A stretch of DNA of 64,000 nucleotides from Narthecium ossifragum (taxonomy: Eukaryota; Streptophyta; Magnoliopsida; Dioscoreales; Nartheciaceae): contig OY986965.1 of NCBI GenBank assembly GCA_963920575.1, positions 530,866 through 594,865 of the forward strand, read 5' to 3'. Position 1 is the first letter of the stretch. Each line of letters begins with the position of its first letter. The notes beneath the pieces are model-generated. The model saw nothing but the letters and a program-made list of their open reading frames with translations, did not search any database and was not told where the DNA came from. Position numbers and translations under genes: made by a program. Positions 48,880-60,527 of the stretch are shown here, one piece after another.

Positions 48880-49427
48880 AAACATGCATGCATACCTGTG
48901 CTCGGAGATGAGATTAATTAACTATAGTAATATAGTTGTTTGATCTTGTCAGTCATCGTCGCTTTTTCCCGGTCTCTCTCAGAGATGCTGATGACTTCCT
49001 ATACGTATTAATTCTAGCTAATTATCCCGCATCATTAATTTGATATGTATAGTTTACATCCTAGCTATATATGTTTCATTAACATAAACAAGTTATAGTT
49101 TATTATCTAATTAATCATATTGCAAATCCACCGGTTTAATTTGCACAGGTGTTAATCATCTGTAATTTTATGGCCGCGCCGGTACCATATATATTGATCA
49201 TCACAAATAGCCTCAAACCCTATCTTAGTTAATTTGATTAGCTTTAATCATGACCTTGGACTAGTAAGAGCTAATGACATGCATCATAGAAAGCAAGGCT
49301 GCAAATATCAAAGCCAGGCAACGACTTTGTCTTTATTTCTCACAGATTAGGTATGGTGTAGCTAGCTTTTCAAAGGCAATCCCTACTTTTAATACGTCCG
49401 ACTATTCCATATATATATATATATATA

Positions 49428-49471
<44 letters not shown>

Positions 49472-49575
49472 TCACACCCTGTCTCTATATATAGCTATAA
49501 ATTGGCCATGAGTTCGATCATCTCAAGAACATACATATATAGTTATATCTTGGCTAGCTCTTAATTATAGGCACC
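48880..49575 (+). promoter_or_regulatory. Upstream region and TATA box of the first peroxidase
   Basis: A (TA)n run followed by a long (CT)n run (about 49411-49468) precedes TATATATAG (49486-49494) and CTATAAATTGGCC (TATA at 49496). The latter is 80 bp before the start codon and is also present before the second peroxidase, so it is the better TATA candidate. Confidence 0.6.
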
Positions 49576-50609
49576 ATGTCAGTCGTAGTGATCAAGTGCC
49601 TTGCCTTAGTTCTTCTAGCTATCTTTCCCGCGATCCATGGCGCCGGCCTGACGATCGGGTTCTACAACACGAGCTGCCCGAATGCCGAAGCACTGGTGCA
49701 GCAGGCCGTCGCCACTGCCCAGGCCAATAACCCCGGCAACGTCGCCTTCCTCATCCGCATGTTCTTCCACGATTGCTTCGTGAGGGTAAAAAAGCTTTAC
49801 CTTTATTAATTTACTGAAACTTTTAAAACCATTCAGGTTGCATTAATTCATAAGCTACTGCATATTAATTGCTCTAGATCGTTCCAATGATTAATTACCA
49901 GGTTTCATGAACACTATTATGATCGAGTTTTATATTTGTGTAGCCTAGAATTTCTCACGTCTAAATATGTATTCAATTTAAGCATTGATCAGCGTACGTC
50001 TTTGTGCACCTCCGTCAGCTTTTTTTTCATGGTAGCAAGACTAAAATAAAGAAATTTTCAAAATGAGTCCTAGCTAGCTCGATAAAAATTTAGTAATCTA
50101 AAGAATGATTTAGAAAAGCTGTTGTAGTTAAGGTGTTGTTGAATAAAAAATCAACATATTTTTGTACATTCTACGAAAAATGACAAGGAATTAAGCCAAT
50201 GGAGATGCTTTTATTGGAACACTAAATATATATATATATATGCACAGTGGTATAGGGTATATCAATAGTACCATCGGTGAGATATCTATATGACAAGGGG
50301 ACAAGGATTTATGGCCGTCCATCTTCCAACCAGAAGCATAAAGAGGATGAGTAAATGCTTTTGTGCTAACTGGCTCATTGCAATCAATATATTTTCCAGG
50401 ATTAATTTCTACGTATAGTACTCTCTCTTTTTTTTATCACCACGAACTCGGCTGATGAACACATGCCTCTCATGAATTGCAAGTAGTTCCAATTCATGGC
50501 TCTTCTTTAATTTCTTTTCTTCAATATATATCGATCTATTCCATAACAGTGGCAATTAGCTACCAGAAAATATAGAGTATGATAACTAAGGGCATCGCCA
50601 TTTTCGTAT

Positions 50610-50642
<33 letters not shown>

Positions 50643-51730
50643 ATGGCTATGAATATCTTACATCTGAGAGAGAAGCTAGCTATGACTTTGTGGAGAGAAG
50701 TAAAAGACTTCACGGTTAAGGTTAAAGGAAGTTCACTGGAAAAGGAAAAAAAAAAAGATTAGTGATAGGAATTAAACTATATATCAATGGTTTCTTTATA
50801 ATTACTTGCTCCCCTTCTGATCATATCCTTAACCAAAATGTAAGAGACTTAAGTTGGATTCTCGTTAATATCGATCCGCAGGGCTGTGATGCTTCCATAC
50901 TGCTGGATTCGACCCCCGGCAACCCGTCGGAGAAGCAAGCCCCCGCCAACAATCCCAGCCTCCAAGGCTTCGACGTGATCGACGCCGCCAAAGCCCTAGT
51001 CGAGAAAGCATGCCCACAGACCGTCTCGTGCGCCGACATCATCGCCTTCGCCGCCCGCGACAGCGTCCAGATCACCGGCAACTTCACCTACCAGGTCCCC
51101 TCCGGGCGCCGCGACGGCAACGTCTCCAGCCAGTCCGAGGCCAACGCCAACCTCCCCCAGCCGATCTTCAACGCCGCCCAGCTCATCCAGTCCTTCGCCA
51201 ACAAGAGCCTCACCGCCGACGAGATGGTCACCCTCTCCGGCGCCCACTCCATCGGCGTCGGCCACTGCAGCTCCTTCCTCCCCCGCATCTACAACAGCAC
51301 CACCAACCAGAGCCAGACCGACCCATCGTTGAGTCTAGGTTACGCCACCCTACTCAGGAACACGTGTCCATCGAACGCTACGGCCCAGACAAATATAACA
51401 GTGTTCAATGACATCATAACCCCTTTAGTTTTGGACAACAAATATTACGTGGACCTCCAGCAGAACCTGGGGCTGTTCACGTCGGACCAGGCGCTGACGA
51501 CGACGCCCAACCTGACCGCCGCCGTGAACGACAACGCCGGCAACCTCACCAACTGGGTGGCGAAGTTTGTGAGCGCCATGGTGAAGATGGGCCAGATCGA
51601 GGTGCTCACAGGGACGCAGGGAGTGATCAGACTCAACTGCAGTGTGGTGAATAGCAACAGCAGTAGCAATGATCTTATCTACAATGTGGGCACCAGCGGC
51701 AATGATCTCGCCGGAGTTGCTAGCAGCTGA
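49576..51730 (+). CDS. Secreted class III peroxidase, complete
   Basis: Haem peroxidase of the plant secretory type, using H2O2 to oxidise phenolics in wall or vacuole. Two exons, 49576-49785 and 50882-51730, joined in frame (352 codons plus stop); the intron falls right after FHDCFVR, a common class III intron position. A signal peptide is clear (KCLALVLLAIFPAIHGAG), and the mature protein starts near LTIGFYNTSCPNAEALV. The distal site RMFFHDCF, the calcium-site GCDASILLD, and the proximal haem ligand LSGAHSIG are intact, with the expected pairs of cysteines (CP, CD, C-A, C-P, NCS). There are multiple NXT/S glycosylation sites. After the usual end (RLNCSVVN) the protein continues about 25 residues, rich in Ser/Asn, which may be a vacuolar or other sorting extension. 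A second, tandem copy lies at 61466. Confidence 0.95.
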
Positions 51731-52098
51731 GGATGATGGCCTATATGTATGTCTGAATTAGCGATCGATGATATACGGCTAGGTGTATGTGCATCTTTGA
51801 ATAAACTGCACTTGTTTCATGATTTCATCAGTGAAAGTGAAAGAATTCTAGTCTAACCCTTTATGTGATTGATCATGTATGAATCCTTATACATAAATAT
51901 TTAATTTAAAAAAAGTGACAAATGGCCAATATATAGCACTCGCAGCTTACACATGCATAAGAAGTACATCTATATATTAGCAAAGGAAATCTTGAGGGTA
52001 GGTGACTAGGTGTTGTTCTTTGAACATAATTATCAGTGTAAACTCAGACCTTAGCTCTTTACCTTATCCTATATGACTTGGTGTGTATATATATGGCG
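51731..52098. other. 3' flank of the first peroxidase
   Basis: AT-rich, no coding frame; ends at the target duplication of the first solo LTR. Confidence 0.6.
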
Positions 52099-52103
52099 CA
52101 GGG

Positions 52104-53723
52104 TGATGAGACGTGAAAAGTACACATATTAATTCCTTAATTTACCTTTATTAGTCTTCGAGCAAGGTATTTCTAATAATCTTCATGGTATTTCAGGTAC
52201 AAGAGCCCTCAATAGAAGTTAGATCAACTTTGGAGCGTAAACGAGCCTATTCGAGCACATTTAGGTACATGGGTCAACTTCAAAGATTAAACTGTACCTT
52301 TTCAGGAAGAACCAGATAATGTGCAATATATCATTGGAAAGCTCTGGAAGTCTAGTTTCTGGAGAATTTTACGGTTCATGATTCTGAGTTTCCTAGATGA
52401 AGTTATGGCATTTTTCGTACTAATGCGCAGTGGTCAATGGCAAAAGAGATAATATGCAGAAAAGAAGATCGATCTTCTGTGTATAAAAGATCGATCTTTG
52501 TACTGTAGCAGAGAGCAATAATTCAAAAGATCGATCGGCGCAGTCAGTTTTACGGGATTAAAAGATCGATCTTCACCCATAGAAGATCGATCTTTCATTG
52601 CCAGTTAAGCAAAATGAAGGGCCCAGATGTAATCCGAAGGGGAGAAGCTTGAGGGCTATAAATACCAAACTTTGGGCTCTTATTGGGGGATTCCTTGAGA
52701 CAAGAAGAGGCTAAGGAAATGGGCAACCCCCTTGGGCAAGGAAGGGAGCTCTCATCCAAGAGGGAGGAGATTGATGAAGAAGAAGAGGATCCATCTCTTC
52801 TCCATGGCTTCTCCATCGAAGATGAGTAGCTAATCTATTTACCTAGTGGAATATCATGATGTTTTTGGTTTTTATTTGTAGTTTTGTTTGGATTTGGATG
52901 TTGTAATCCTTATGAGACAAGTTGTATGAATTTATTCTTCATTTCTATACCTTTGTAGTTGGATTCTAATGTTGGATGGATGGATTCTTTGGTATGCATA
53001 AGCTAGAACCTTGTGCCCAATAGGTGTTTGTTGATATTCTCCAATGAGTAGGTTGTGCTATAACCATGGCCACTTATGTTGAAGGGAGTCTTGGCTCTAG
53101 GTTAGGGACTTGGTTGTGCTAGAACCACTCCAATCCACATCTAACCTAGGATCTATCCTATCTTTTATATTGTTTTGGACTCGAGATGCTAGGACCACCT
53201 CGATCCATTACCATATTCCATACAACCCAATTCCTTGCGATGAGATGATCCTAACCCGACCTCTCGTTGGCGATGATCGAAGCTAATCCCTCGATCGTCG
53301 ACTTTCTAGCATACACCTAGTGCGACGGATAGTGTTTAACCAGTTATTCGTTAGCGACGACCTTTGTTAGCCACAAGGTAGTCGATATTGTAGTGTCTCG
53401 ATAGGATTGCGCATCTTGATCCATTAGAAAGCTACGATTGAGCCTAATCCGGATTGGGATTCCCTAGGACCTCTCTCTATCCCTTGAGTCATTTACATGC
53501 TTTCTTAGATATCATATCCTAAAACCCAAAACCATTTCTTTTATTATCCTTGTAGGAACACTTAGATTGATATAAGTAGTTTAATTGTTTCCATACGCAT
53601 TCCCTGTGGATTCGACTCGGACTCACCGCAAGCTACCCCCAAAGGTAGTTAGTTAAGAGTTTGATTATAAATTTCTAATTTTGATCGGGCGCGTTAAGCC
53701 GCGACACTTTTCACGTCCCATCA
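52104..53723. mobile_element. Solo LTR, copy 1
   Basis: 1,620 bp starting TGATGAGACGTGAAAAG and ending CTTTTCACGTCCCATCA, i.e. TG...CA with 17-bp inverted ends. It is flanked by a perfect 5-bp duplication CAGGG (52099-52103 and 53724-53728), proving that it inserted as an element and lost its interior by LTR recombination. A homologous copy with its own duplication is at 57557-59217. Six or so GATCGATC palindromes lie at 52463-52600. No coding capacity. Confidence 0.88.
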
Positions 53724-55154
53724 CAGGGTAACGTGGATCTCTCGATGGGAGAGACAACCAGACTCTTTATGGGAGAGACAACCAGATTTCTATGGGGAAG
53801 AAACAAAAAAAAACCCTAATTTTATTCATCAACCAAAACTGGTTTTACAAACCCTAAGGCTTCCTTTTATAGGTTTAAGGAAAGATCATACCAACTCAAA
53901 CATGGACTCAAAAAGACCATGTTTACTGCTTTATGGTTAACCGAGGGAGTAATGAACCCTCGGAAATGCTTAGTATATTTGGGTCATGGGTTATGTCCTT
54001 TTACCGCTTTATGGTGAACCGAAGGAAGTCATGATCCTCGGGAGTGCTTAGAATAAATGGGCCGAAGGTGTGCCTTTGCTGTGTTACATGTTACTGCTTT
54101 CTTTATTCATATCCTGCCATGTTCCTGTGCATTAGACATGCTAGGTTAGACTGGGTGGGGTTGACCCGTGAGCTCTGGTTATCAATGACTAAGTGGTTGA
54201 CGCCGTTACCCCGACTTGTATCTTCATGCTGGTGTTCAGTATGGGTGAGGGTGTCCTACAATTGGCGTCCGGCCCACCCTGTGTCAAGGACCGTCGGAGG
54301 TAGCCCAGTCCTCGAGCAGTGGCTATCGGATGGACGTACGTTGGACAGGAACCTTGGGGGGGGGGGGGGGAGGGGGGGGAACATCGATGGGATCGATGGA
54401 CTCCCTGGCTAGACTTAGTCCTGGGTCGGGAGTTAGGGGTCCTGTTGGCTCTGTGGCTTGGAGTGCTGAGAGGTGATAGTCTTAACCTCGGTCGTTCCGC
54501 CAAGTGTGGAGATCCCGCTTGGAGAAGGGTGTCCTACCAGTAGCGTCATGTCCACCCTGTGTCAGGGATTGTCGGAGCTGCCCACCCCTGAGTAGTGGTT
54601 GTCGGAGGGGCGTACTTGGGACAGGAGTCCTTCGGGTTATTGACGGGATTTATGGGATCCTTGACAAGCCTCAGTACTTGGCTTCAGAGTTGCTTCGTTG
54701 GGTTTGCCTTCTTAGCGAGAGTGGTAGAGTAGGACCCTGCTGAGCTGTTACTCATTCCTACCTGGACTGTGTGTTTGCAGGTGCGGGTCCCCGTTCTCCT
54801 CCGGTGCTTCCCCGTCGGCAGTCTCGTGGCAGCGTGCCGGATCCTGACCATGTCTGAGGGTCATGATGGTTTCGTTTGTGCCTTTGCGGAGACCCCGGTG
54901 GGTGGTGTAGCTTCTTTTTGGGAACTGTTGATCCCTTGTAGCTTGTTGTACTAAACTCTGTTTAACTCTATTATTACCGTTTTGTAATAGATGTTAATAG
55001 ATGTTGTAGTAGTTGCTTCCGCCTTGTGTTTGTGTTCGGCTGTTTCCGCCAGCTGTGTGTAGTCTCAGCTGTTTCCGCCAGTTGAGGCTAGTAGTTGTAG
55101 GTTTTCCCCCTCGTGTCCCGGCCCGGTCTGGGTTCTGCGGGTCGGGGCGCGACA

Positions 55155-55605
55155 GCTATTGTATAACTACAAACCTGGAACTGATGTTGTGGCATATAGA
55201 GACATCTAGGATAGATGTTTGCATAGGTTCACGCATTGTGTGCATTAGAGGCATATGAGGTTAGGCGGGCAATGGCTTGGGTCGCCGATCCGAGGCTCTC
55301 GGGTAGCTCGGATCTAGCCTTAGGACCGTGGCTGGGTAGTCAGGAGTAGGGTGTGATCTTGTATTAATCTGAATCTCTTGTTGTTGAGGATTTTGCGATA
55401 GCTGACTTTGATCAGTGTTTGAGGTTTAGACGATCCTAAGACTAGATCCGAGCTACCCGAGAGCCTCGGATCGGCGACCTAAAACATCGCCCGCCTAACC
55501 TCAAATGCCTCTAATGCATACAATGCATGATCCTAGGCAAACATCTATCCTAGATGTCTCTACATGCCACATCAACAGTTAAAGGTTCAACATATATACA
55601 ATAGC
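55155..55605. repeat. Large inverted repeat, arms of about 174 bp
   Basis: The left arm 55155-55328 and right arm 55432-55605 are complementary with moderate divergence, sharing GACATCTAGGATAGATGTTT, GCATTAGAGGCAT, GAGGTTAGGCGGGC and CGCCGATCCGAGGCTCTCGG. The loop is about 103 bp. The left arm begins directly after an LTR-like end (GCGACA), so the two arms are probably internal sequences of two related retroelements in opposite orientation. Confidence 0.8.
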
Positions 55606-55899
55606 CCTCGGCACTCGCCGGCAAGAGGCTAAGGTTCCACAATTCCTCATTAGCTAGCACTCATAGCTAGCTAATGGCTAAGCAAATAACTAAACACTTA
55701 GCTACAATCAAACATGTAATAAGGGCAAGTAGAACCATAGGTTTTCTAAAGGAGAAAGAACATTTGGATCAAACGCAAACCAGATGAAAAACCTTTGAAA
55801 ACCCCATCAAATTCCCTTACATGTCTCCCAACATGTTTAGATACTCATTCCCCATTAAAACCATCCAAGAACACCAAAAAAACCAAGTCCAAAGGGCCA

Positions 55900-56254
55900 C
55901 GGACGATGTCACGGTCGATCCGGGGATCGACCGTGAGGCCACGGACGATGCCACGGTCGATCCGGAGATCGACCGTGAGACCCATACGAAGAAAACCAAG
56001 GGCGACGGTCGATCCGTCCATCGACCCTGAGAAGCCCAAAACCAAACAACGCCAGACGGTCGATCCGACGGTCGACCGTCAGGTAAAATGGCGAAAAGGA
56101 GGGATTCCCACGGTCGATCCATGCATCGACCCTGGGAGGCTAAAATCCCAACAGTGTTCGACGGTCGATGCGACGGTAGATCCGACGGTCGACCGTCAGG
56201 CCCAGAAAGGGTAAAACCATACTTGACGGTCGATGCACCGATCGACCGTCGAGC
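55900..56254. repeat. Cluster of CGGTCGATC / GATCGACCG paired words
   Basis: About a dozen short units such as CACGGTCGATCCGGGGATCG followed by ACCGTGAG, where each CGGTCGATCC half is soon followed by its complement (G)GATCGACCGT or CATCGACCCTG. Each unit can form a small hairpin. The period is irregular, about 40-60 bp. Confidence 0.75.
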
Positions 56255-57556
56255 CTTGGCACAGTTCATCAGAACAGTGCCGGAAATCCATTTCTTTGGA
56301 TTTGAAGTATCAAATCATGCTGGAATTAAATGAAACTTTGCAAGCAAGTGTATTTTGCCAAGGGGAAACTAGTGGAGTGAAGAAATCCGGGTTTTGACGG
56401 TTAAATCTCTTATCTAGGTCCAAATGGACAAAAACCGACAAAACGGAGATAATACGAAAACCAACCGTTAGAATACGGAAATCTTAACGTAGGAATACCG
56501 GAATCGAATAACATCACATGCACAAGGAGCTACAATACATTCTAACAAGTATTCCTACAACGAAAGCACAATAATCCTATCCTAGGAGAACCCGATCCAA
56601 GGATCGAGGTAGAAACACCTACTTGAGCAAGTAGGGTAGCTCCTCCACGCGTGCCACCAGCCGAGCCGCCAAGATCCGAGCTCCGAAGACCAAGTCTCTA
56701 AGCCCTACTTCAGCCGAAGGAGAGAGAGAGATAGGAGAAAACGACAGGAGAGAAGAAGAGAAAGGAAAGAGAGAAAGAGACAGGCCTTATATAGAAATTC
56801 CAAAACTATCTCGGCCGTCCAAATCGATCTTTCCCGATCGAGCTCCGATCCTCCGATCGGACGCACCCTAGGGATTCTAATCAAACACATACATCAATCA
56901 AAGTCAGTGTGTGGAACGCGGGTGTGAAACTGACCACCAGAGGGCATATTTACCAAAATGCCCCCGGGGTCCAAAACCGCCACACGATCGCCCGATTGTG
57001 CCCGACGCGGAACCAATCCAACAGGAAACCGGCTCTCGACCCACGTGGTCGAGTCAGGTCTGAGGGACGGGCCCTCACAATAACACTGTTGTTGTTTTCC
57101 TCCTTTCAATGTGCCGTAGAGTAGAACCCTACTGAGCTTATCGCTCACTCCTACCCGGGCTGCGTTTGCAGGTGCAGGCGACAGTTCTTCGTCTGTGGAG
57201 CCGGAGGAATCGGCATTTGGCGGCGCGAGTACATCCAGAGGCGCTTGAGGTTTTGTTGGAGGATAAAACTGTTGTACCTTTTTTATAATATATATGTTGT
57301 AAACATTTCGAGGACTTTTGAGACTTTGTATAGATCTGTCTCTTGGAAAACTTTTGTATCAAATATTAAATAGTACAACTGATGTTATATAAATCGAATA
57401 TCTGTTTACCTCTGGATTATAATTTGTTTAAATTTATCCGTCTTTCCGCTTTTGTATCGCGCCAATTGAAGATGAATAGAGATAGGAACCCTCATGCCCC
57501 GTCCTGAATGGGTTTTCTGGGTCGGGGTGTGACAACCAGACTCTCTATGGGAGAGA

Positions 57557-59217
57557 TGATGAGACGTGAAAAGTACACAAGTTAACCCCTTAATTTACCT
57601 TTATTAGTCTTCGAGCAAGGTATTTCTAATAATCTTCATGGTATTTCAGGTACAAGAGCCTTCAACAGAAGTGAGATCAACTTTGGAGCGTAAATGAGTC
57701 TATTCGAGCACATTTAGGTACATGGGTCAACTTCAAAGATTAAACTGTACCTTCTCAGGAAGAACCAGATAATGTGCCATATATCATTGGAAAGCTATGG
57801 AAGTCTAGTTTCTGAAGAATTTTACGGTTCATGATTTCGAGTTTCCTAGATGAAGTTATGGCATTTTTCGTACCAATGCGCAGTGCTGAATGGCAAAAGA
57901 GATAATATGCAGAAAAGAAGATCGATCCTCTGTGTATAAAGGATCGATCCTTTTTGCACATTTTCCAGAGACAGAACGCAACATTCTCTAGGATCGATCT
58001 CCATCTACTAGATGATCGATCCTCGTCGGGGCGCAGCCAGAACTCAAGAGGAGGATCGATCCTTTACCATATAAGGATCGATCCTTTTGTGCCAGCCGAG
58101 CAAAATCAATGGTCCAGATCTAATCCGAGTGGGGGAGGCTTGGAGGCTATAAATAGACCCCTTTTGGGGGATTTTAGGGAGATTCTTTTGGGACAAGAAG
58201 AGGCTAAGGAAAGGGGCAATCCCCTTGGGCAAGGAAGGGAGCTCTCATCCAAGAGGGAGGAGATTGATGAAGAAGAGGAGGATCCATCTCTTCTCCATGG
58301 CTTCTCCATCGAAGATGAGTAGCTAATCTTTCTACCTAGTGGAATACCATGATGTTTTAGGTTTTTATTTATAGTTTTCTTTGGATTTGGATGTTGTAAT
58401 CCCTATGAGACAAGTTGTATGAATCTATTCTTCATTTCTATATCTTTGTAGTGGGATTCTAATGTTGGATGGATGGATTCTTTGGTTTGCATAAGTTAGA
58501 ACCTTGTGCCCAATAGGTGTTTGTTGTTATTCTCCAATGAGTAGGTTGTGCTAGAACCATAACCACTTGTGTTGAAGGGAGTCTTGGCTCTAGGTTAGGG
58601 ACTTGGTTGTGCTAGAACCACTCCAATCCACATCTAACCTAGCATCTATTCTATCTTTTATAGTGTTTTGGAATCGATATGCTAGAACCACCTCAATCCA
58701 TTACCATATTCCATACAACTCAATTCCTTGCGACGAGATGATCCTAACCCGACTTCTCGTTGGCAATGATCGTAGCTAATCCCTTGATCGTCGACTTTCT
58801 AGCATACACCTAGTGCGACGGATAGTCCTTAACCGGCTATTCGTTAGCGACGACCTTTATTAGCCACAAGGTAGTTGATATTGTAGTGTCTCGATAGGAT
58901 TGTACATCTTGATTCATTAGAAAGCTATGATTGAGCCTAATCCGGATTGGGATTCCCTAGGACCTCTCTCTATCCATTGAATCATTTACATGCTTTCTTA
59001 GTTTTCTTATCATAAAACCCAAAAACCATTTCTTTTATTATCCTTGTAGGAACACTTAGATTGAGCTTGGTAATTTAATTGTTTCCTTACGCATTCCCTG
59101 TGGATTCGACTCGGACTCACCGCTAGCTACCCCCAAAGGTAGTTAGTTAGGAGTTTGATTATAAATTTATAATTTTGATTGGGCGAGTTAAGCCGCGACA
59201 CTTTTCTCGTCCAATCA
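57557..59217. mobile_element. Solo LTR, copy 2
   Basis: 1,661 bp, homologous over its length to 52104-53723, starting TGATGAGACGTGAAAAG and ending TTCTCGTCCAATCA. It is flanked by a perfect 5-bp duplication AGAGA (57552-57556 and 59218-59222). It therefore inserted independently and is not the partner LTR of copy 1. It contains GGATCGATCC palindromes (for example 57938-57953 and 58073-58086) where copy 1 has AGATCGATCT. Confidence 0.88.
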
Positions 59218-59222
59218 AGAGA

Positions 59223-60327
59223 CAACCATATTTCTATGGGGAAGAAACAAAAAAAACCCTAATTTTATTCATCAACCAAAACTGGTTTTACAAACCCTAA
59301 GGCCTCCTTTTATAGGTTTAAGGAAAGATCAGACCAACTCAAACATGGACTCAAAAAAACCAGACCAACTCAAACATTATTATCCTAATCCAGGTACTAA
59401 CCCCGGAATTTAAATAGGAGAAAACCTACTAGAAATAGAAAATTTGTCAAAAATAGAAAGGACCTGAACAAACTGCCTAAAAATAAAAGTTTATCATAAA
59501 AGCTGAATTTTAAGCCAAACGAAAAGGAATTTGAAGATTCAGAGGTCAAGGTCATGGAGAGATCTTCGATCTTTGATGATTCTTGACGGGCTCGTCGACC
59601 CGGTCGTTTCGACTGGTCGCACGCCCCGATCGGACACCCGGATCAAAAGTTATGTCCATTCGACGGTCGGGGTCGTCTGAATTTTGTCCTGCATCAATAT
59701 ATATCTCTATTAGGAAATCTTCAGGCTACGTGGAAGATGTGGATTATTTTTCTTAAAAAAATAGCTCTCCCCCTCGCACTGCACTGCACTGCACCTTTCG
59801 AAAACTACACCTAGATAGGAAGACAAATGTGCCCAACCACTATCGCTCGAAGGAGAAATTAGTACCCATGTGTGTAATAATTATATTAATTGATCATATC
59901 TCACAAGAATATAATTTCTTCGAGGTGACTATCTCTCTCATGAGCTGAAATCTCGGTCTTTAATTTGCCACTTGAGAAGGGGAGGTCACCATCAAACTAA
60001 TTAATGCACGCTACAACTTGGAGGTGATGACTAAAGAATGGATTTGGAGAAAGTGGGGCAGATAAAGCAGCAGGCTTGAGGAGGACACACTTTTATATAT
60101 ATAAATAAAAGTGTTTACAAGACTAGCCAGCTTGCATTCAATTAATCCATGCATGATGCATGGACTCTAGAGATCTAGATAGCTTAGAAGCTATGGCCGA
60201 GGAGCATCACTTAAAAGAAGCCCACACCTGATCCTCTTTAGCACCTTATTAAATGATTGAAACAGTCAGCAACGGGGGAGGTGTGTCTGGACGATATGCT
60301 GTGGGAATATGCTACATGAGATGAAAC
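59223..60327. other. Repeat flank and upstream segment before the assembly gap
   Basis: 59223-59370 continues the block also found at 53743-53925. The rest is AT-rich repeat-like sequence with a short CGACGGTCGG/GACCCGGTCG patch near 59590-59680. From about 60040 it resembles 47560-48320, upstream of the first peroxidase. Confidence 0.5.
60040..60327 (+). repeat. Segmental duplicate of the first peroxidase upstream region
   Basis: Shared words in the same order as 47560-48320 include GCAG(G)GCTTGAGGAGG, the GCATTCAAT stretch, AAATGATTGAAACA / AATTTATTGAAACAT, and TCTGGACGATATGCTGTGGGA against TCTGGACGGTGTGCCCTAGG. The similarity runs into the run of Ns. Confidence 0.65.
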
Positions 60328-60527
60328 NNNNNNNNNNNNNNNNNNNNNNNNNNNNNNNNNNNNNNNNNNNNNNNNNNNNNNNNNNNNNNNNNNNNNNNNN
60401 NNNNNNNNNNNNNNNNNNNNNNNNNNNNNNNNNNNNNNNNNNNNNNNNNNNNNNNNNNNNNNNNNNNNNNNNNNNNNNNNNNNNNNNNNNNNNNNNNNNN
60501 NNNNNNNNNNNNNNNNNNNNNNNNNNN
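60328..60527. other. Assembly gap, 200 Ns
   Basis: Exactly 200 undetermined bases, a round number that suggests a placeholder rather than a measured length. Any frame read through it is meaningless. Confidence 0.99.

Larger units (their letters stand above)
53729..57551. mobile_element. Nested retroelement remnants between the two solo LTRs
   Basis: A mosaic with no intact retroviral-type frame. A block at about 53743-53925 (CAACCAGACTC...) recurs at 57532-57556 plus 59218-59370. Two diverged LTR-like 3' ends share GTAGAGTAG.ACCCT.CTGAG and TTTGCAGGTGC; the first ends GGGTCGGGGCGCGACA at 55154, the second GGGTCGGGGTGTGACA at 57534, ends typical of plant gypsy-type LTRs. Between them lie a large inverted repeat and a cluster of CGGTCGATC words. 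At 57060-57080 the complement begins TGTGAGGGCCCGTCCC, a possible LTR start in the other direction. Confidence 0.6.

Noticed and set aside
56705..57362. Short frames in the retroelement mosaic as gag or protease pieces
   Set aside because: No zinc-knuckle, DTG/DSG or reverse transcriptase motif was visible; the sequence fits LTR and non-coding parts.
52104..59217. One LTR retrotransposon with LTRs at 52104 and 57557
   Set aside because: Each LTR has its own different 5-bp target duplication (CAGGG and AGAGA) and the interval lacks a coding interior, so these are two solo LTRs.
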